From NCBI GenBank assembly GCA_025594325.1, contig JANHCV010000013.1, positions 930,001 to 994,000 on the forward strand: a DNA stretch of 64,000 nt, written 5' to 3'. The notes beneath the pieces are model-generated. The model did no database searches. It worked only from the letters and a program-made list of their open reading frames with translations, and had not been told where the DNA came from. Every line of letters starts with the position of its first letter. Within the stretch, counting starts at the first letter, position 1. The translations under genes were made by a program, and so were the position numbers. Source of the DNA: Blastocladiella emersonii ATCC 22665 (lineage: Eukaryota > Blastocladiomycota > Blastocladiomycetes > Blastocladiales > Blastocladiaceae). Shown one piece after another: positions 1-11,236 of the stretch.

Positions 1-31
1 GCGTAGGCAGGAAACGTTGCGCTGAAGCCAT
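1..31 (-). CDS. 5' end of a DUF4470-family gene running off the left edge
   Basis: Only about ten codons are in the window. The start is supported by comparison with the DUF4470-type gene that begins at 9463 on the same strand: that gene begins MDSASKFIPT and this one reads MASAQRFLPT. The sequence just upstream of both starts (32-60 here, 9464-9493 there) is also nearly the same, with a shared run around CAAGTTA and TCATCAGTTTGGCA. The rest of the gene is outside the window, so its function and integrity cannot be judged. Confidence 0.5.
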   Translation of the reverse strand, partial: MASAQRFLPT

Positions 32-336
32 TGCAGCAAGTTAGTTCATCAGTTTGGCATCCTTCGTTTACAGGTCGCCCCCGCACAGGAGCTTCAGTGG
101 CGCTAACCCGGCGAGCGAGGCGGCGAGCGGTGTGGCGTTCGAGATCATGCGATCCTCCGTCACATGATATCGGAACGCGTCTCGCGTTCGAGGCACTCCG
201 GCCGCCACGTAGGGGCAAGATGGGGTCTAGCAGAAACAATAAATTCGGTATTTAGATGTCGTGCAAACTCTTCGTCGTCCAGACTGTCGGGAAGGGCGGG
301 AGAAGGAGGGCGCGCTTGAGCTCCGCCTTGAGAATG

Positions 337-1369
337 TCAAAGGCCGCGATCGTGCCCGCGCCAAGCCTCGATTCCGGTCGATACCGCATCAGATCGTGTA
401 GGTCCGGGTTCGAGTGATCCGTCGTGGCCGCGCTCCGTCGTGGCCGCGCTCGAGTATTCAAACAACTGTCCAAGTGCGCGGGCGTTACGGCCGCCTGGCC
501 ACTTGACCACGCGAAACGGCTTTCCTTCAGCACACCTGTACGCCTGCTCCAAAGCGTTGACGAGCTGACGCAGTCGAGGCAGAGAATCGGCTTGGGGACC
601 AGAGTCCAGCGAAGGTGACGTCGAAAGCAGAAGAAAGCTCACATCGTACGCGACCCTGCGGTGGAATGCCAATCGACTGGTTGACAAACAAGACTGCAAG
701 TGGTTCGGTCGAGCCCGCAGGCACAATCTTGATGACACCAGGTCGATTGCCCATTGTGCGGACGAGTCCACCCAGATCAAGAAACAAGGTCTTGATGAAG
801 GCGGCTTTGGCAATGGGCGCCACGCCAAAGTCGACTGGCGCGTCCCGATCTGCGAGTACTTGACGATGAACCTGCTCGGTTTCAGGAAGCGTCATCAAGT
901 AACCGATCGTGGAAAGCGATCGCTCAAAAGCATTGGAGACGAACTCTCGACCCTGCGTTGGAGGACTGAACGGCGCAAATCGCGGGAGCAGCGGGCCTAG
1001 ACCAAGGTGGGGGGGAATCACCGCTTGAGAGGCTGTTTCAACCTCAACAGTCAACATAGAACGGGAGGTCGTGAGGAATGTCACCTTGACGCCTACCGCG
1101 CGCGTGGGGAAGGGAAGTCTGACGAGGCACACTGTGCCGTTGCAGTGCACTGCAACGGCGCCACGGTAAGGCGCGAGCTCTCTTTGCTGGATTGGCTTGA
1201 CAATCTTGCCCTCAAGGTCGCGAAACACGATCAGGCCCAGCATCATTGAGGAAGCGCCTTGTGTGAGCAAAGCGCTTGCAAAAATCTCCTCTGCCCCCAG
1301 AACGAGGTAAAGCGAACTACTTGCACAAGGAGGGCGCTGCCGATGCCATGACGCCGCGAACCGCGCCAA
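337..1369 (-). pseudogene. Hypothetical protein with one frame break
   Basis: A protein-like reading frame runs from 1369 to about 630, then coding character continues in a neighbouring frame to a stop at 337. The first part has an ordinary globular composition with alternating hydrophobic stretches (for example VAVHCNGTVCLVRL). The second part contains a plausible amphipathic helix (LRQLVNALEQAYRCAEG). A tested GT-AG intron across the switch at about 600-650 does not keep frame, so a small indel is more likely. I do not recognise the family. It could be another decayed member of the accessory gene families in this region, because it lies next to a DUF4470-type gene start. Confidence 0.35.
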
Positions 1370-2423
1370 GCAGATCCAAGATCAAGATCCGAGTTGATTT
1401 GACGATCGGCTCTGCCGTACGCGGCCGACACCCCATCAGATCATGACCAAGTGCGGGACTGATGGCCACAAAGTGGGTGAAGCAATTTGTATCAATCAGC
1501 CCAAACGCACGCGCTGGGACTGCGGCGAGATCGAATTAAGAGTCACCATCCGCAAGGTCCTCGGGATACATGTACCAAACCACGCGGACAGTATCACAAG
1601 ATGGATCGTGCGCGAAGCGGAGTGATTCAAAGGTCATAGTTCCTTCAAGTTGAACACGGCTCGCCTGAACCACCCAAAAGCAGGCAGCGGACCAATGAGC
1701 AACAACAAGCTTGAGAAGAGAAAAATCCGCTTCCATACGATACACGAATGCCGTTGCGTGATCGAGCTCGGTCCAATAGAAGCCGTGTGCGCGCGCGATA
1801 AGCAGGCCCTCGGAGCATTGCGTCACTGGAAGCCCCAGCTAATGAAGCTCGGACCAGGTTCCGTCCGCATACGAAGTAGGCCAAGGGAGCGACGTGTATG
1901 GAACAGCGCTGGACCAAGTCAAGCGACGACCAGCAAAAGCGTACGCCATCAATTTGATGATGAAAGCGTGAGTTGGAAACGATCCACCTACGCGTGAGGG
2001 AGATGAAATGGGTCAGCGATCCACGCAGCTTGCGTTACGGATGGAACTAAATTCTCAGCTGTAGCTTTAGCGAAGCTGAGTTTCTGTGGGAGCAATTGAA
2101 ACCTATCAGGCACATCAACCTTGCTCTTGTGGTCACATGAGTGGCTCAGTGACCGTTTTCGATTTTCGTCGCGCGACGAGTTCCGTTGTTTTTCGCTTTC
2201 ACTTCATTCCGACTCCTGCAACGTAAATCTGGACTGTGCTTTGCCTAGTCCCCAACAGTTCAAGGCTGTTCACTTCGAGGGGAGCGAGGTCCTGTGCAGC
2301 GGTTCCCGTGCGCAGGCGCGACGAGACGGACCTCGCTCGAAACTGACTGTTCAGCATCACGTGACCTGACATCAATCCTGTCTGGCTGCATTTTCGCGCC
2401 CTCGGAAGCTCTCCCACTCCACG
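1370..2423. other. Intergenic stretch without a supportable gene
   Basis: Short overlapping frames occur on both strands (for example 1536-1826 minus) but none has a domain, a paralog in the window or a convincing start. No RNA gene was seen. Confidence 0.4.
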
Positions 2424-2745
2424 CCTGCTATGATGTGAGAGTGGACAAAACGGATCCGCCATGACGTTCCTGCTACCTACAGCACTCCCCCGCACTCGAG
2501 CATCACAGCTCGCTGGTCCATCAGGCTTCTGGTCTCTTGGGGCGGGCATTTTCCTTCCGCATTTATCTCCATTTAGTGTCGTAAGCCTTTTTCACGATGG
2601 TGAGTGCCAGAGTCATGCTGTAGTCCCGCTCCCCCGAACTATAAATTGTTTAGCGCAGAGGATCGAACTCCGCCAGGGCTCATAACCTGCTATGATGTTA
2701 AGTGGACAAAACGGATCCGCCATGACGTTCCTGCTACCTACAGCA
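2424..2745. repeat. Direct repeat pair of about 60 bp, 262 bp apart
   Basis: A block of about 60 bp containing GTGGACAAAACGGATCCGCC followed by ATGACGTTCCTG occurs at 2424-2484 and again at 2686-2745 with only a few mismatches. The 200 bp between the copies are not repeated elsewhere in the window and include a TATAAA-like run near 2640. The pattern fits a local duplication of a gene's 5' region, because the second copy lies about 105 bp before the ORF starting at 2852. Confidence 0.8.
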
Positions 2746-2851
2746 ACGCCCGCTCGCTCGCGCTTGCCGCTGCTCGTCGACGCTCTTTGAGACCTCCTGT
2801 GCTGACCAGCCGACGGCTCCGCCTCCTTCGCAGGGCCCCAACGGTCCGCCC

Positions 2852-3508
2852 ATGTTCACGGCCGGTCCCTTGTCGCCCGCCAAGATGGTTCCCGGCGCTG
2901 CGGCCGCGCCCGCTGCGCTCGTCCCGCTCATGGCCGCGTGCACCACCCGCTCGCCGACTTCCACCTTGGCGTCCGTCAACGCGCCGTCGGGCGGCACCAC
3001 GTTGGGCAGCACCACGTCCGGCAGCGCCAGGACGCCGTCGGGACCCGCGGCGTTGGCCGTCGTCCAGGAGCTCGACATCAACCTGCAGGAGTGGGACGAC
3101 GTCGGCAGCGAGTCCGACATGACCGTGGTTCCCGCGTTGTTATCCGCCGTGACCAAGAACAAGAACATCACCAAGATAGTTGTCGACTCGGAGGCCGATG
3201 AGGAGGTCGACGCCGACGAGGAGGAGAGCGAGTGCGAGTTGGGCCCGTCGTCGTTGTCAAGCCGCGCGCGCAAGATGGCCACCAAGGCCAAGGGCCGCGA
3301 CAAGAACAAGACGGTCAAGACCCCGCCGGCCTCGCCCACCAAGCGTACCCGCACGTCGGCCGTCAAGGGCAAGTCCGGCGCTGCCGTCCCTGCCGCCCAA
3401 GACAACGACGAGGCCAACGACGACGACTCGGCGACCCCGCTGGCCTCGCCGACCAAGCGCGCGCGTCGCGGTCCCGCCAAGGGCAAGGGCAAAGACCGCT
3501 CGGCCTGA
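2852..3508 (+). CDS. Low-complexity, SPTKR-motif putative nuclear protein
   Basis: An uninterrupted 218-residue frame. The N-terminal 70 residues are rich in Ala, Pro, Thr and Gly. The middle (roughly 70-135) is acidic, with EADEEVDADEEE. The C-terminal 80 residues are Lys/Arg-rich with two copies of an ASPTKR motif (PPASPTKRTR and PLASPTKRAR). Ser-Pro-Thr-Lys repeats of this type occur in AT-rich-DNA-binding and histone H1-like tails, so a chromatin or nuclear role is an inference from composition only. The start chosen is the first ATG in frame. An upstream exon is possible because coding-like sequence occurs before 2852. No close family was recognised. Confidence 0.5.
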   Translation: MFTAGPLSPAKMVPGAAAAPAALVPLMAACTTRSPTSTLASVNAPSGGTTLGSTTSGSARTPSGPAALAVVQELDINLQEWDDVGSESDMTVVPALLSAVTKNKNITKIVVDSEADEEVDADEEESECELGPSSLSSRARKMATKAKGRDKNKTVKTPPASPTKRTRTSAVKGKSGAAVPAAQDNDEANDDDSATPLASPTKRARRGPAKGKGKDRSA

Positions 3509-3680
3509 TCCTGATCCTGTTCCTTCCTTCGTTTCTTTCGAAAATACTTCCGCTGTCTGATATATTCCAAACTCTTTTTCTTCCAACTGGTTACTACTCG
3601 AATTTGTGAGGTGCTCGTCGACTGGCGAGCTCAAAGAGTTCACCCCTGAACTCTGAGAACGCGTTTCAAAGACGCGTTGC

Positions 3681-3935
3681 GTGACGCGTCGCGTCGGCGC
3701 TCGCGTTTGTGTTCTCACAACGATGACCCTGAACAAGGTCATTGCCGACTTCGGCGACCCCAAGCTCCCGCATCGTTTTCCTGCCCGGTACCCGTACATG
3801 GTCCTCTCTCAAGCGCGCAGGACCGAGGACATCCTCATCATCCGGTTCAACAGTCGGGTTCTCGTGCAGAAGGCATTACAGCACGTGGCGAAGGACATGG
3901 AGCGACTGTCCGTGCTGAGCAGGATTGAGAATTGA
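3681..3935 (+). CDS. Small hypothetical protein
   Basis: An 84-residue frame, or 71 residues if it begins at the internal Met of MTLNKVIADFGDP at 3723. The second half alternates hydrophobic and charged residues (ILIIRFNSRVLVQKALQHVAKDMERL) as in a strand followed by a helix. It could also be the last exon or remnant of a longer gene. It follows a region with three ACGCGT hexamers (3659-3690), which may be its promoter. No family was recognised. Confidence 0.3.
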   Translation: MTRRVGARVCVLTTMTLNKVIADFGDPKLPHRFPARYPYMVLSQARRTEDILIIRFNSRVLVQKALQHVAKDMERLSVLSRIEN

Positions 3936-6900
3936 TAAACTACTTCACTTTCACCAACTGAAACAGTCTCAAGAAGCCAAGTAAACCTACAGCTGAGACC
4001 CAAGTGTGTGCGCAGCACACACACCTAGTAACACACACCCGGAGTAAATTTGGGTCCTTGATGGTCGGCCCAGTTCACAGCGGAGTGCTCTCCGATTGAG
4101 CGCTCCAGCGAGGTCGCGTCATCAAGGGAGACCGCAACGTCAGGGACACCAAGCTTGCGGAAGGTAAACTAGCGGTACTTCGTGACATCAAAAGAAAACT
4201 GCGGGGGAGAAAACGGCTTGAACTGTGAGCGCCAGTCATCCATGCCGGGACCTCCTGCTTCCATCGGAAATCGCGGATCACAAATTGTGCGGCCAGCTGC
4301 AAATTTGCACTCAATTCTTGGGCCGGGTCGGGTGAGGGTCGAAATCGCATATCAGGATTTCTGGTGAATGCGATACATGAGCGTGATGGGTGAGGTCAGG
4401 GGGATTTTTTGCTGGTGGTCGTGGTGGTTATAGTCGCCCTTGAAGTAAGTTGGACTTTTCATCACAACGGCTCAGTCGATTGCGCTGTTCTCGAAGGTGA
4501 TGGACTGACCGTGCTAAGAGCTACAAAAGAGATAATTAAGCGTTGGGGTGGTTGGAAGCCGGGTGTCAAGAAAAAAATGGCGATCGGATTCTCAACGCTA
4601 ACACACCGCCAGGGTTGATTCAAGAAGCTAACCGAAAGTCGTTCCTGCGCAACGGAGTGAAGGATGTGACTCGCGGAAATATATTTAGCGCTCAGAGGAG
4701 CACGGAAACGATAGACACAGTTTGAATTCATGGGGTCGCAAATCGAGTACAGCATCCAATCCAGAGGGTAAACAGGCTTTCTCCTGGCGGCAAACTGGTC
4801 AACTACCTCTACCTCGGTAGATAAACTTGGTTTCCTGGCCGGGATTGCAGTTTAAAGAGGGCGAAACCTATGTTCGCCTGAAGGGGTTTGCGGCACGCAT
4901 GCTGTTGCGGATTGCGCTCGCGGATCGAGCTTATTAGGTGGACGCCTACTGGCGCGGCAGGCCAAGCGGCCAAAGAAAGTTGATTTTCTTCAATTGTTTG
5001 TACGTGGCCGCATACTGGCCCGATTCGTACAAGTTGACGAGAGCGAGCGAGTGAAGGACCGCTTCCGCTAGCACGAATGGACAACAATTGCCAGCCTCGA
5101 GTAAAGCTGGTGAGCCCTGGTACTTAGCTTGCTCACAATTCAGCGCTTCAGCGAGAGCGCGCGGGACGGTCGCCCAACCAGTGAAGCACGTCCACGGCGC
5201 TGAACCGGCACGTTGCAAATCTTTCCAGACCTGAATGAGGTGCATGCGATCCAGTCGGTGCGATTGAGCGCCTGGAACGCATCAAAGGCCACTTCAGAGA
5301 GTTGCGAATGGTGCTATTCCTTTGCTTGAACACAGGGTCGCGGAACGGCCATGCTCGAGCTGCCTCTGACGCTGGTAGAACATGTAACACCCCGTGATCG
5401 AGCTTCACTATCTGCCACGCGACGATTTTAGAGTTGAAACGCGACGTGAACGTTTCCAGCTTCATGGTAGAGTCATGGATCAGTAGGCGACATTCTGTTC
5501 GTCACTCAAGGGCGGGTCTCCGACTTGGCGAGCGGCCCTATCAACTAGCTGAAGCTACCGGCGGTCAAATCCAAAGCGGACATGACTTCTTCTGATGCGC
5601 TGGGAGCGACAGGCGCGGCTCGTCAGCGGCTGGCGGTGCCTGTGCTACGGGTTCAGCGCGGCGCTCGAATCACGCAAGTAGACATAAACTAGGCGCAATT
5701 TGGAAGAAATCCATGGGTTGAATACATTGCATCAACTGGCATCTACAGCATGCGTAAAACATGCACGGAAGGTGGATGGAGCAAATCAGCGAGCTGTGGC
5801 GAGCGTGTAAACTCCACCGTCCGACGCCACCGCAGGGTCACGTTGGCCGCGTCCGTTCACGCTTGGCCTGCGAGCTCGTTCAGGCGCAAGGTCCCCTTCA
5901 ATCCGCGATGGATGACCTTTGCGGCTGAGTCCAGCCGCATCCGTAACATCCGGCTGTCGTCGCGCAGGCAAGAGAGCCGAAGGCATGAGCTCGCTCTTAG
6001 TATGTTCGTACGACCGTTACACGGTTATCAGACCCGGCTCGCTTCTCGGCCCCAGTTCACGAAGGAAACGGTGGGTGCTCGCTGTGGACACGAATGCGTG
6101 GAATGGGACGGCGAGCTGCGACCCCAGCAACTGTCATGACAAGGGTCTCGTCGCTTCCAAAGCCTAACCAACATCTAAGCTTTGATCGACTCGAGAACAA
6201 AGGGGGGTAACCGCGCGGCCGCGTCACGACCCCAAACGCGCCGTGCTTGCCCAGTTCCTCCCTCCTCCCCTCGCAGTCCTGCTTTTAAGTGCAGCTTGTC
6301 GTTTTTTTTTTAACCGGGCGTTTCAAGGCTAGCGAAACTGAGCGAGAGTCGTGGCACGGCGGGTTGCGAGACGGGGTGCGAGACGCGTCGCGAAAACACG
6401 TGTGCGGTCACCCGCACGTGACACAGCTTGGCTTGGACTTTGCCGCGAGCGCGCGTCGGGGGAGCGAGTGACTCTTCGCCACGCCGCGGTCGGTCCCCGC
6501 TCTCTCGCTTATCACCACTCGCTGCAATGTATCACCCGTCCACCAAAGAAGCACACTACGATCTCGACGCGCGGCAACCACGCGGCCACCGTCAACAGGT
6601 ACGCGTCACATCCCGCTGCCGCGCCCGCCGCCGCGCGCTTGGCTCCCATCGCGCCGACCGTCGTGTTGCGCTCCCGTGGCGGTGCGCCCGGTGTGGTGCC
6701 CTTCACACTCAGCTCTGGCGCGTCGACGACGCGCTGTGAGACCAGCGGTGTCGTCGCTGCCGCGCGTGCGCACCGTCGTACGCGGGCTCCGCCGCGCTCG
6801 TTCCTCGGGCGCAGCACGGCGCAGCGCAAGGGGACCCCACCGGGCTACCAGCCGCGTGCGCGCTCGTCAAAGGTGCTGACACCTGTGCGGTGCCCATGTA

Positions 6901-7619
6901 GCCGCCGGCGCGCGTCCGCCACCAGGGACTCAACATTTGGCGACTCATGGACCTGAGACCATCGAGCCAGCCTCGCTCGCGACGGTACGCCGTCTCCGCG
7001 TGTCTCATGCACTCACGCTGCACGCTCGCGCCAGTAGCGCCGACAGGCTCGCTCAAGCGGTTCGACCGCGGCCACCGCGTGCGTCAAGTCCCAGTCGCAG
7101 GTACGCTTGACACTTCTCGTCGCTGCGCAAGAGTTGGCGCGCGACTGACATGCTCGCTCGCATTGCTCCTCGTAGCCCCTCGTGATCCACTGGTCTCTCG
7201 CTACACTATCGACCCGCCGCCTCTCAACGGATGAACAACTGGCGCGCAGCATCCGCAAGCTGTACGGCGCCGTATTCGAGGCGACTCGGTACGCCCTCGT
7301 CACACGCCGCTCGAGGCGCAGCGCGACTCACATGAGCTCTCGGACCTTTCTTGCTTGTAGCAGCGATCTCTGACGACCATCTCGCCCGGCCGGTTTCTGT
7401 ACTCGGGGTCGTGGCGCGACCTGACCGTGGATCGCAGCAAGTGCGACGCGCACGCGGTTTGGGTCACGGTCGGCGGCTTCGAGTGCGGAGACCTGGTGCT
7501 GGCGACGGCGTCTGCTCTCCGCTCGGGTACCTGCTTGTCGTGCATCGTCGTCGCGCATGGGCCGGGATTCCGACTCGCATGCCGCGCGACCCGCGGCGGT
7601 GGCGACCTGACCTGTATCT
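3936..7619. other. Gene-poor stretch with short degenerate frames
   Basis: This 3.7-kb stretch contains only short frames. Minus-strand fragments at 4946-5465 look mildly protein-like but lie in two frames without a domain. The arginine-rich frames at 6350-7300 look like GC-bias artefacts. One GCAAATTTGC palindrome lies at 4299-4308. Near 6376-6420 there is an ACGCGT hexamer next to paired CACGTG boxes. I see no tRNA, no known repeat and no confident gene. Confidence 0.4.
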
Positions 7620-7870
7620 GAGATCTCCCTGTACGCAATACACTCGCAAATTTGCACAAAACGCAGTCCCCATCTTGAGAATATGCCATCAATTCGTGCA
7701 CCAATCGGGTTGCTCGCCTCACCAATTGGCCATCAAATCTGCCATCAAGTCGCAGCAGATTGAACGGCAATTGGTTGCAAATTTGCTGTCCTAGCCGAAC
7801 CGCGGGCCGCCGCTCAATTTGGTGCAAATTTGCTCAGGTTTAAAATTTGCCTCCAAACCATGTAAATTGG
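7620..7870. repeat. Cluster of GCAAATTTGC palindromes
   Basis: The 10-bp perfect palindrome GCAAATTTGC occurs at 7646-7655, 7777-7786 and 7824-7833 within an AT-richer island, together with near copies (AAAATTTGCC, GCAAATTCGC) and repeated CAATTGG/CCATCAA words. The island overlaps the 3' end of the DUF4470-type gene that stops at 7814. The function is unknown. Confidence 0.6.
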
Positions 7871-9463
7871 CCGCAAATTCGCAAGGCCCGGATTTGCGAT
7901 GTCGCAGAGAGCAACGCCAAAAAGTACGGGCAGGAGCGAGTACGAGAGATGCTTCTTCGTCTCCAGATAGTCCATGTTGGAGAGTCCGTCTGTAGTTGTT
8001 TCGCGCGTGCACAAGTTGAGCAGCGAGAAATCGTCCGTGGTGTGATCAGGGTACTTAAGCACGGCCGAGCCGTGCAGAAGCAAGTCGAGAAACCCGCATC
8101 GATCAGCGAGCGCGGACGTTTCGACCACATCGAAACGGAGGTCGGGGTTTGCTGCCAGCTCCTCGAGCTGCAGGATGGCGTCGCCAAGGGCGAACGTGAT
8201 CGTTTGCGGCGTTGGATTGCCAGCGGAGAAGGCTGCGCGAAGCGCTCCAACCCAATCTCGGATGTAGAAAAACATGATTGACTTGACGGATAAGCCAACG
8301 TCGTTGACAAAGAATCCCGCGAGCGGCACAGACAATACACCAAGTTTCGTCGATTTGGCGCAGGAGAAGGTCGGATTAGGAGAGGGATGGTCCGAGCCAT
8401 CACTGCTGCAAGAACCGCATGCCGTCATATACTTCAAGTGGCCTCGGTAGCAGGAAGCAAAATAAGCACCATCGTCAACGAGTCGATCAATTTCGCAGCG
8501 CGTGCGAGCGAAGATTGATGCGCCCGATTTATGGAGCGAGTAGTAGAGCGAGGCGTCCTGCGTAAGTCGAAGAAGCATTGAGCGAGCTGCGTCACCATTT
8601 CGAATGTAGCCGTCGTGGACTTTGTCGAGTCGCGGATGGTCGAGCGGGCTGACATTCAGAAGCGCGGCGCGGGCAGCGAGCTGCTCGGCAGAGGACTGCA
8701 TCGTGCTGGACTGATCGAACCACCGTTGCCAACAAGCGCGAGCGGCTTGGAGAGTCGCGTCATCGATAACGCGCACTCGCGAGGAAGTTGACAACCAGTC
8801 AACATTGAGACAAGCGTTCTTTTTTTTTGGAACCCATTGATGTTTTTCTTAACAGTGGTATTGTTGCCTGCACGCAGAATATGCACTGTACGACAGCTGT
8901 TGGCCTTTCTTGGGCAAGCTGCCTTGGCAAAGCTGGCCCAGACTACAGGCGTCGAGAATCACTGGGGGCGTTCGATGTAACTCACTGGGCTTAAGTGGGT
9001 TGTTACTTGTCAGGGGAGCTGCTTGCGTTTGAGACAAGCGTTCATCTGATCGCGCCAGAAAGCGAACAGCCGCCCCTCGAGGTACTCCGAAAACCAGAGC
9101 TGGGCGATAAATGGAGTAAGGTCGGCGCTTTCCGGAAGGCCTGTATCCGTAGCCGGGTCCAGCAGCGCGTGAAGAATGAGAAGCGAGCGAGCAATCGGCT
9201 CCGGTCGGAGGTCGTTGAGCGCGAACGACATGGTCGCGCGCGACCCCTTTCGCTGGGCTTCGCCCACCCTGTGAGCGACCGAGCGCAGGTCGTTGAAGCC
9301 GCAAAGCAAAGCACCAAGTTTGCGGTCGGTAAATACTGGCATCGTGGTAAAGGAATAGGTCCGTTGCGTGCGAGTCGCGGAACGGATCGAAGTGTTCGGA
9401 CGGATCCATGTAAAGCACCGCGGCGCTCGTTTGTGTCGGTATAAACTTCGACGCTGAATCCAT
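7814..9463 (-). pseudogene. DUF4470-family gene, broken by a frameshift and a small retroposon
   Basis: The N-terminal part matches the intact paralog at 13430 in order: an aromatic/acidic lead (FLYHDA versus FLWHGS), then LLCGFNDLRSVAHRV versus FLCGCGDLSDLSRTV, then FALNDLRPEPIARSLLILHA versus FTLNNIHPEVLARNFLILHA. That is the DUF4470 signature found at the N-terminus of fungal MYND-type and DNAAF3-like proteins. The start is the ATG at 9463, chosen by alignment to the paralog. A 1-nt-type frame shift lies near 9325-9340. A 209-bp A-tailed insertion with a 15-bp duplication interrupts the gene at 8805-9043. Removing the insert and one duplicate copy rejoins the frame, and the joined residues align to the paralog (ACLNVDWLS versus ACIATNWVK). 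The frame then continues to a stop at 7814. The biochemical role of the family is not established. Confidence 0.75.
8805..9043 (-). mobile_element. SINE-like A-tailed retroposon with 15-bp target duplication
   Basis: The 15-mer TTGAGACAAGCGTTC occurs exactly at 8805-8819 and 9029-9043. The 209 bp between them end, on the minus strand, in nine A residues directly before the second copy, which is the signature of target-primed reverse transcription of a polyadenylated RNA. The insert has no reading frame of note, no convincing RNA polymerase III A/B boxes, and I found no second copy in the window. It could be a SINE or a retrocopy of another short RNA. Its removal restores the host frame, which independently supports its boundaries. 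Confidence 0.75.
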
Positions 9464-9689
9464 TGCAACAAGTTATTCCATCAGTTTGGCACCAGGGTCG
9501 AGTGAAGGGCGTTTCAATCGGAGCGGAGCTCGGCGCCCGACCGCAGCTGACGTTATGGCGTGTGGCGCTGGTCCGGTCACGCCTGTTTCACATGATATTG
9601 AGGCGCGTCTCTCGCACGCCGCTCGCACGCCGCTCGCTACGTTCGCGAGGCAGCACCGGTCCTTCGACTAACTCGCTTTCACACCTCCT
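9464..9689. promoter_or_regulatory. Conserved upstream region of DUF4470-family genes
   Basis: This segment resembles positions 32-200, which lie upstream of the partial gene at the left edge. Both carry the run ending CATCAGTTTGGCA next to the start, then a CACATGATAT box followed by a GCGTCTCGC-type motif (near 165-185 and 9588-9610). The shared order suggests a common promoter inherited with the gene family. Confidence 0.45.
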
Positions 9690-10554
9690 CCGCGGACTTC
9701 CGAGCTTTCTCACAACCATCAGTCTGCAATCCTGCTCGCTCAACGAAACCGCAGCGCTTGCAGCCGTAGAACTGCCTCCGCCTACGCTTCAATTGCTGGA
9801 CCTAAAGCAGAATCGCATCACCGGTGCTGGGCTCGAGCTGATTGATCTGCCCTCGCCTTCCTACCCAGTTGAGGAGTCTCGACGTTTCGCGCAACTCGCT
9901 GGGGTCCAGCGCAGTGGCTCGCTGGGAGTTTCCCGCCGGCTTGCTCGAACTCAGAATGGAATCTATCAACCTGGACGATCCAAGCACTCGCTGCCTTGCC
10001 AATTCGCTTTCTTGTGGCTTGAAGGCCCTGTACCTGTGCGGCTATCCGATCGAGTCAGCTTCCAATCATTATCCCGGCGCTCCCCGGACCTTTCGACCGG
10101 ATCGACCTTTCCTGTTCAATGCTTGACGAAAACACTGGACTCTTGCTTCTCGATGCTGTTTCACCCGCGCTCATGTCTATCGCGGTGAGCATGTGTGACA
10201 TTGGCGAGAGGTTCCTTGCGCGCCTTTCCGAAATTTCCACGCTTCGCCTCAACCACGGTCGGTACACCAGGCTGCCGTGTCATTGCACGATGCGTTCCGC
10301 AGCTGGAACCCCTGGCGTTTGCCGCAGCATATATTGACGACGAAGCGGTGCAAGCGCTCCTCGCCAACGGACTACCGCCGACTCTTAATCACCTGGACCT
10401 TTTATACAACGACATCACGGATGCAGGTGCACTGCTGCTTGCGCGGGAATTCCAGTGCGGCACGCTTGGTCTCGAGGGAAACGTCTCCATTTCCAGCGAA
10501 GGAAAACTCGCGGTACTCGATGCTGCACGCGACGGCGTGAAAGTGTTGATTTGA
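9690..10554 (+). pseudogene. Leucine-rich-repeat protein, decayed copy
   Basis: Fragments in several frames follow the order of the intact LRR gene at 47141-48811: LQSCSLNETAALAAVELPP (compare LQGSSLDDTAALAAAELLP), LKQNRITGAGLELI (compare FQHNQITGAGLGAL), then a segment with LRSLDVSRNSLG, then LDLLYNDITDAGALLL and finally ARDGVKVLI before the stop (compare HDGVRVLI). Several small indels separate the frames, and the N-terminal third (the MKL..IIESIL..AVWAHDDP region) is missing. No functional product is expected. Confidence 0.75.
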
Positions 10555-11048
10555 TACTTGAATTGATGTGAGCCGCTTTGTCGCAGAGTTACTCCGGAGT
10601 CCTGTGTCATAACCCATCAATGGTTTACCCTAAGCGTAAGGCGGACCGGGAGCCTCGTTTCTCGCGAAGCCGCGCCTTCCTTTGGCCAAAAACGGCAGCG
10701 AACGATAGAAACAGCGGCAGCGCAACGGCCGATCGCGCGACTGAGTTGTCAATCACGCTACTGAGAAGCATCAGACCCTCTGGAACTTTCAGTCATTGTT
10801 GACAACAATCGCGACTCGGTCAACTATGAGCAGGCTGCATACCCGTGGAACGCGATGCGGCGCCCCGCTCACCCAGCCACTGCCACAAATATCGGGAACT
10901 GGGGGGCGTGCACCGTACACGCACCGAACAAGTGAGCGTGGAATATACAACGCCGGTGACCTACTAAACTGCGGCACCCCTTGCCTCGACCTGACGCTTT
11001 GTGTTGCAACCCGCAGCCTGCCGAGTCTGCCGCGAACCACCCATTGAA
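10555..11048. other. Intergenic stretch, no gene seen
   Basis: Short frames only, without domain or paralog support. No RNA gene or repeat was recognised. Confidence 0.4.
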
Positions 11049-11236
11049 ATGTCTGAATCCAAGCCCGACAAGTCGAATCCGGTCCCGACGTCCCGCGCTT
11101 CGACAAGTTCTCCGTGCTCGACCTGTCCGACTTCGCGTTGGTCCTGCTCTACGCCAAGGACCCAGTCACTCTCAAGGCACTTGGTTCCACGTTGCGCGAT
11201 GCGTGCATCCACCACGCTGAGCATTTAAACAAATAA
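11049..11236 (+). pseudogene. Small hypothetical protein split over two frames
   Basis: An ATG at 11049 opens a short hydrophilic frame (MSESKPDKSNPVP). From about 11090 the neighbouring frame looks protein-like (RFDKFSVLDLSDFALVLLYAKD, then LKALGSTLRDACIHHAEHL) and ends at a TAA just before 11237. The two parts would fit one small protein with a 1-nt break, or a spliced gene whose first exon I cannot place. No family was recognised. Confidence 0.3.

Noticed and set aside
6350-7300. Long arginine-rich frames on the plus and minus strands
   Set aside because: They overlap each other in several frames, have composition expected from GC-rich DNA and show no domain or paralog.
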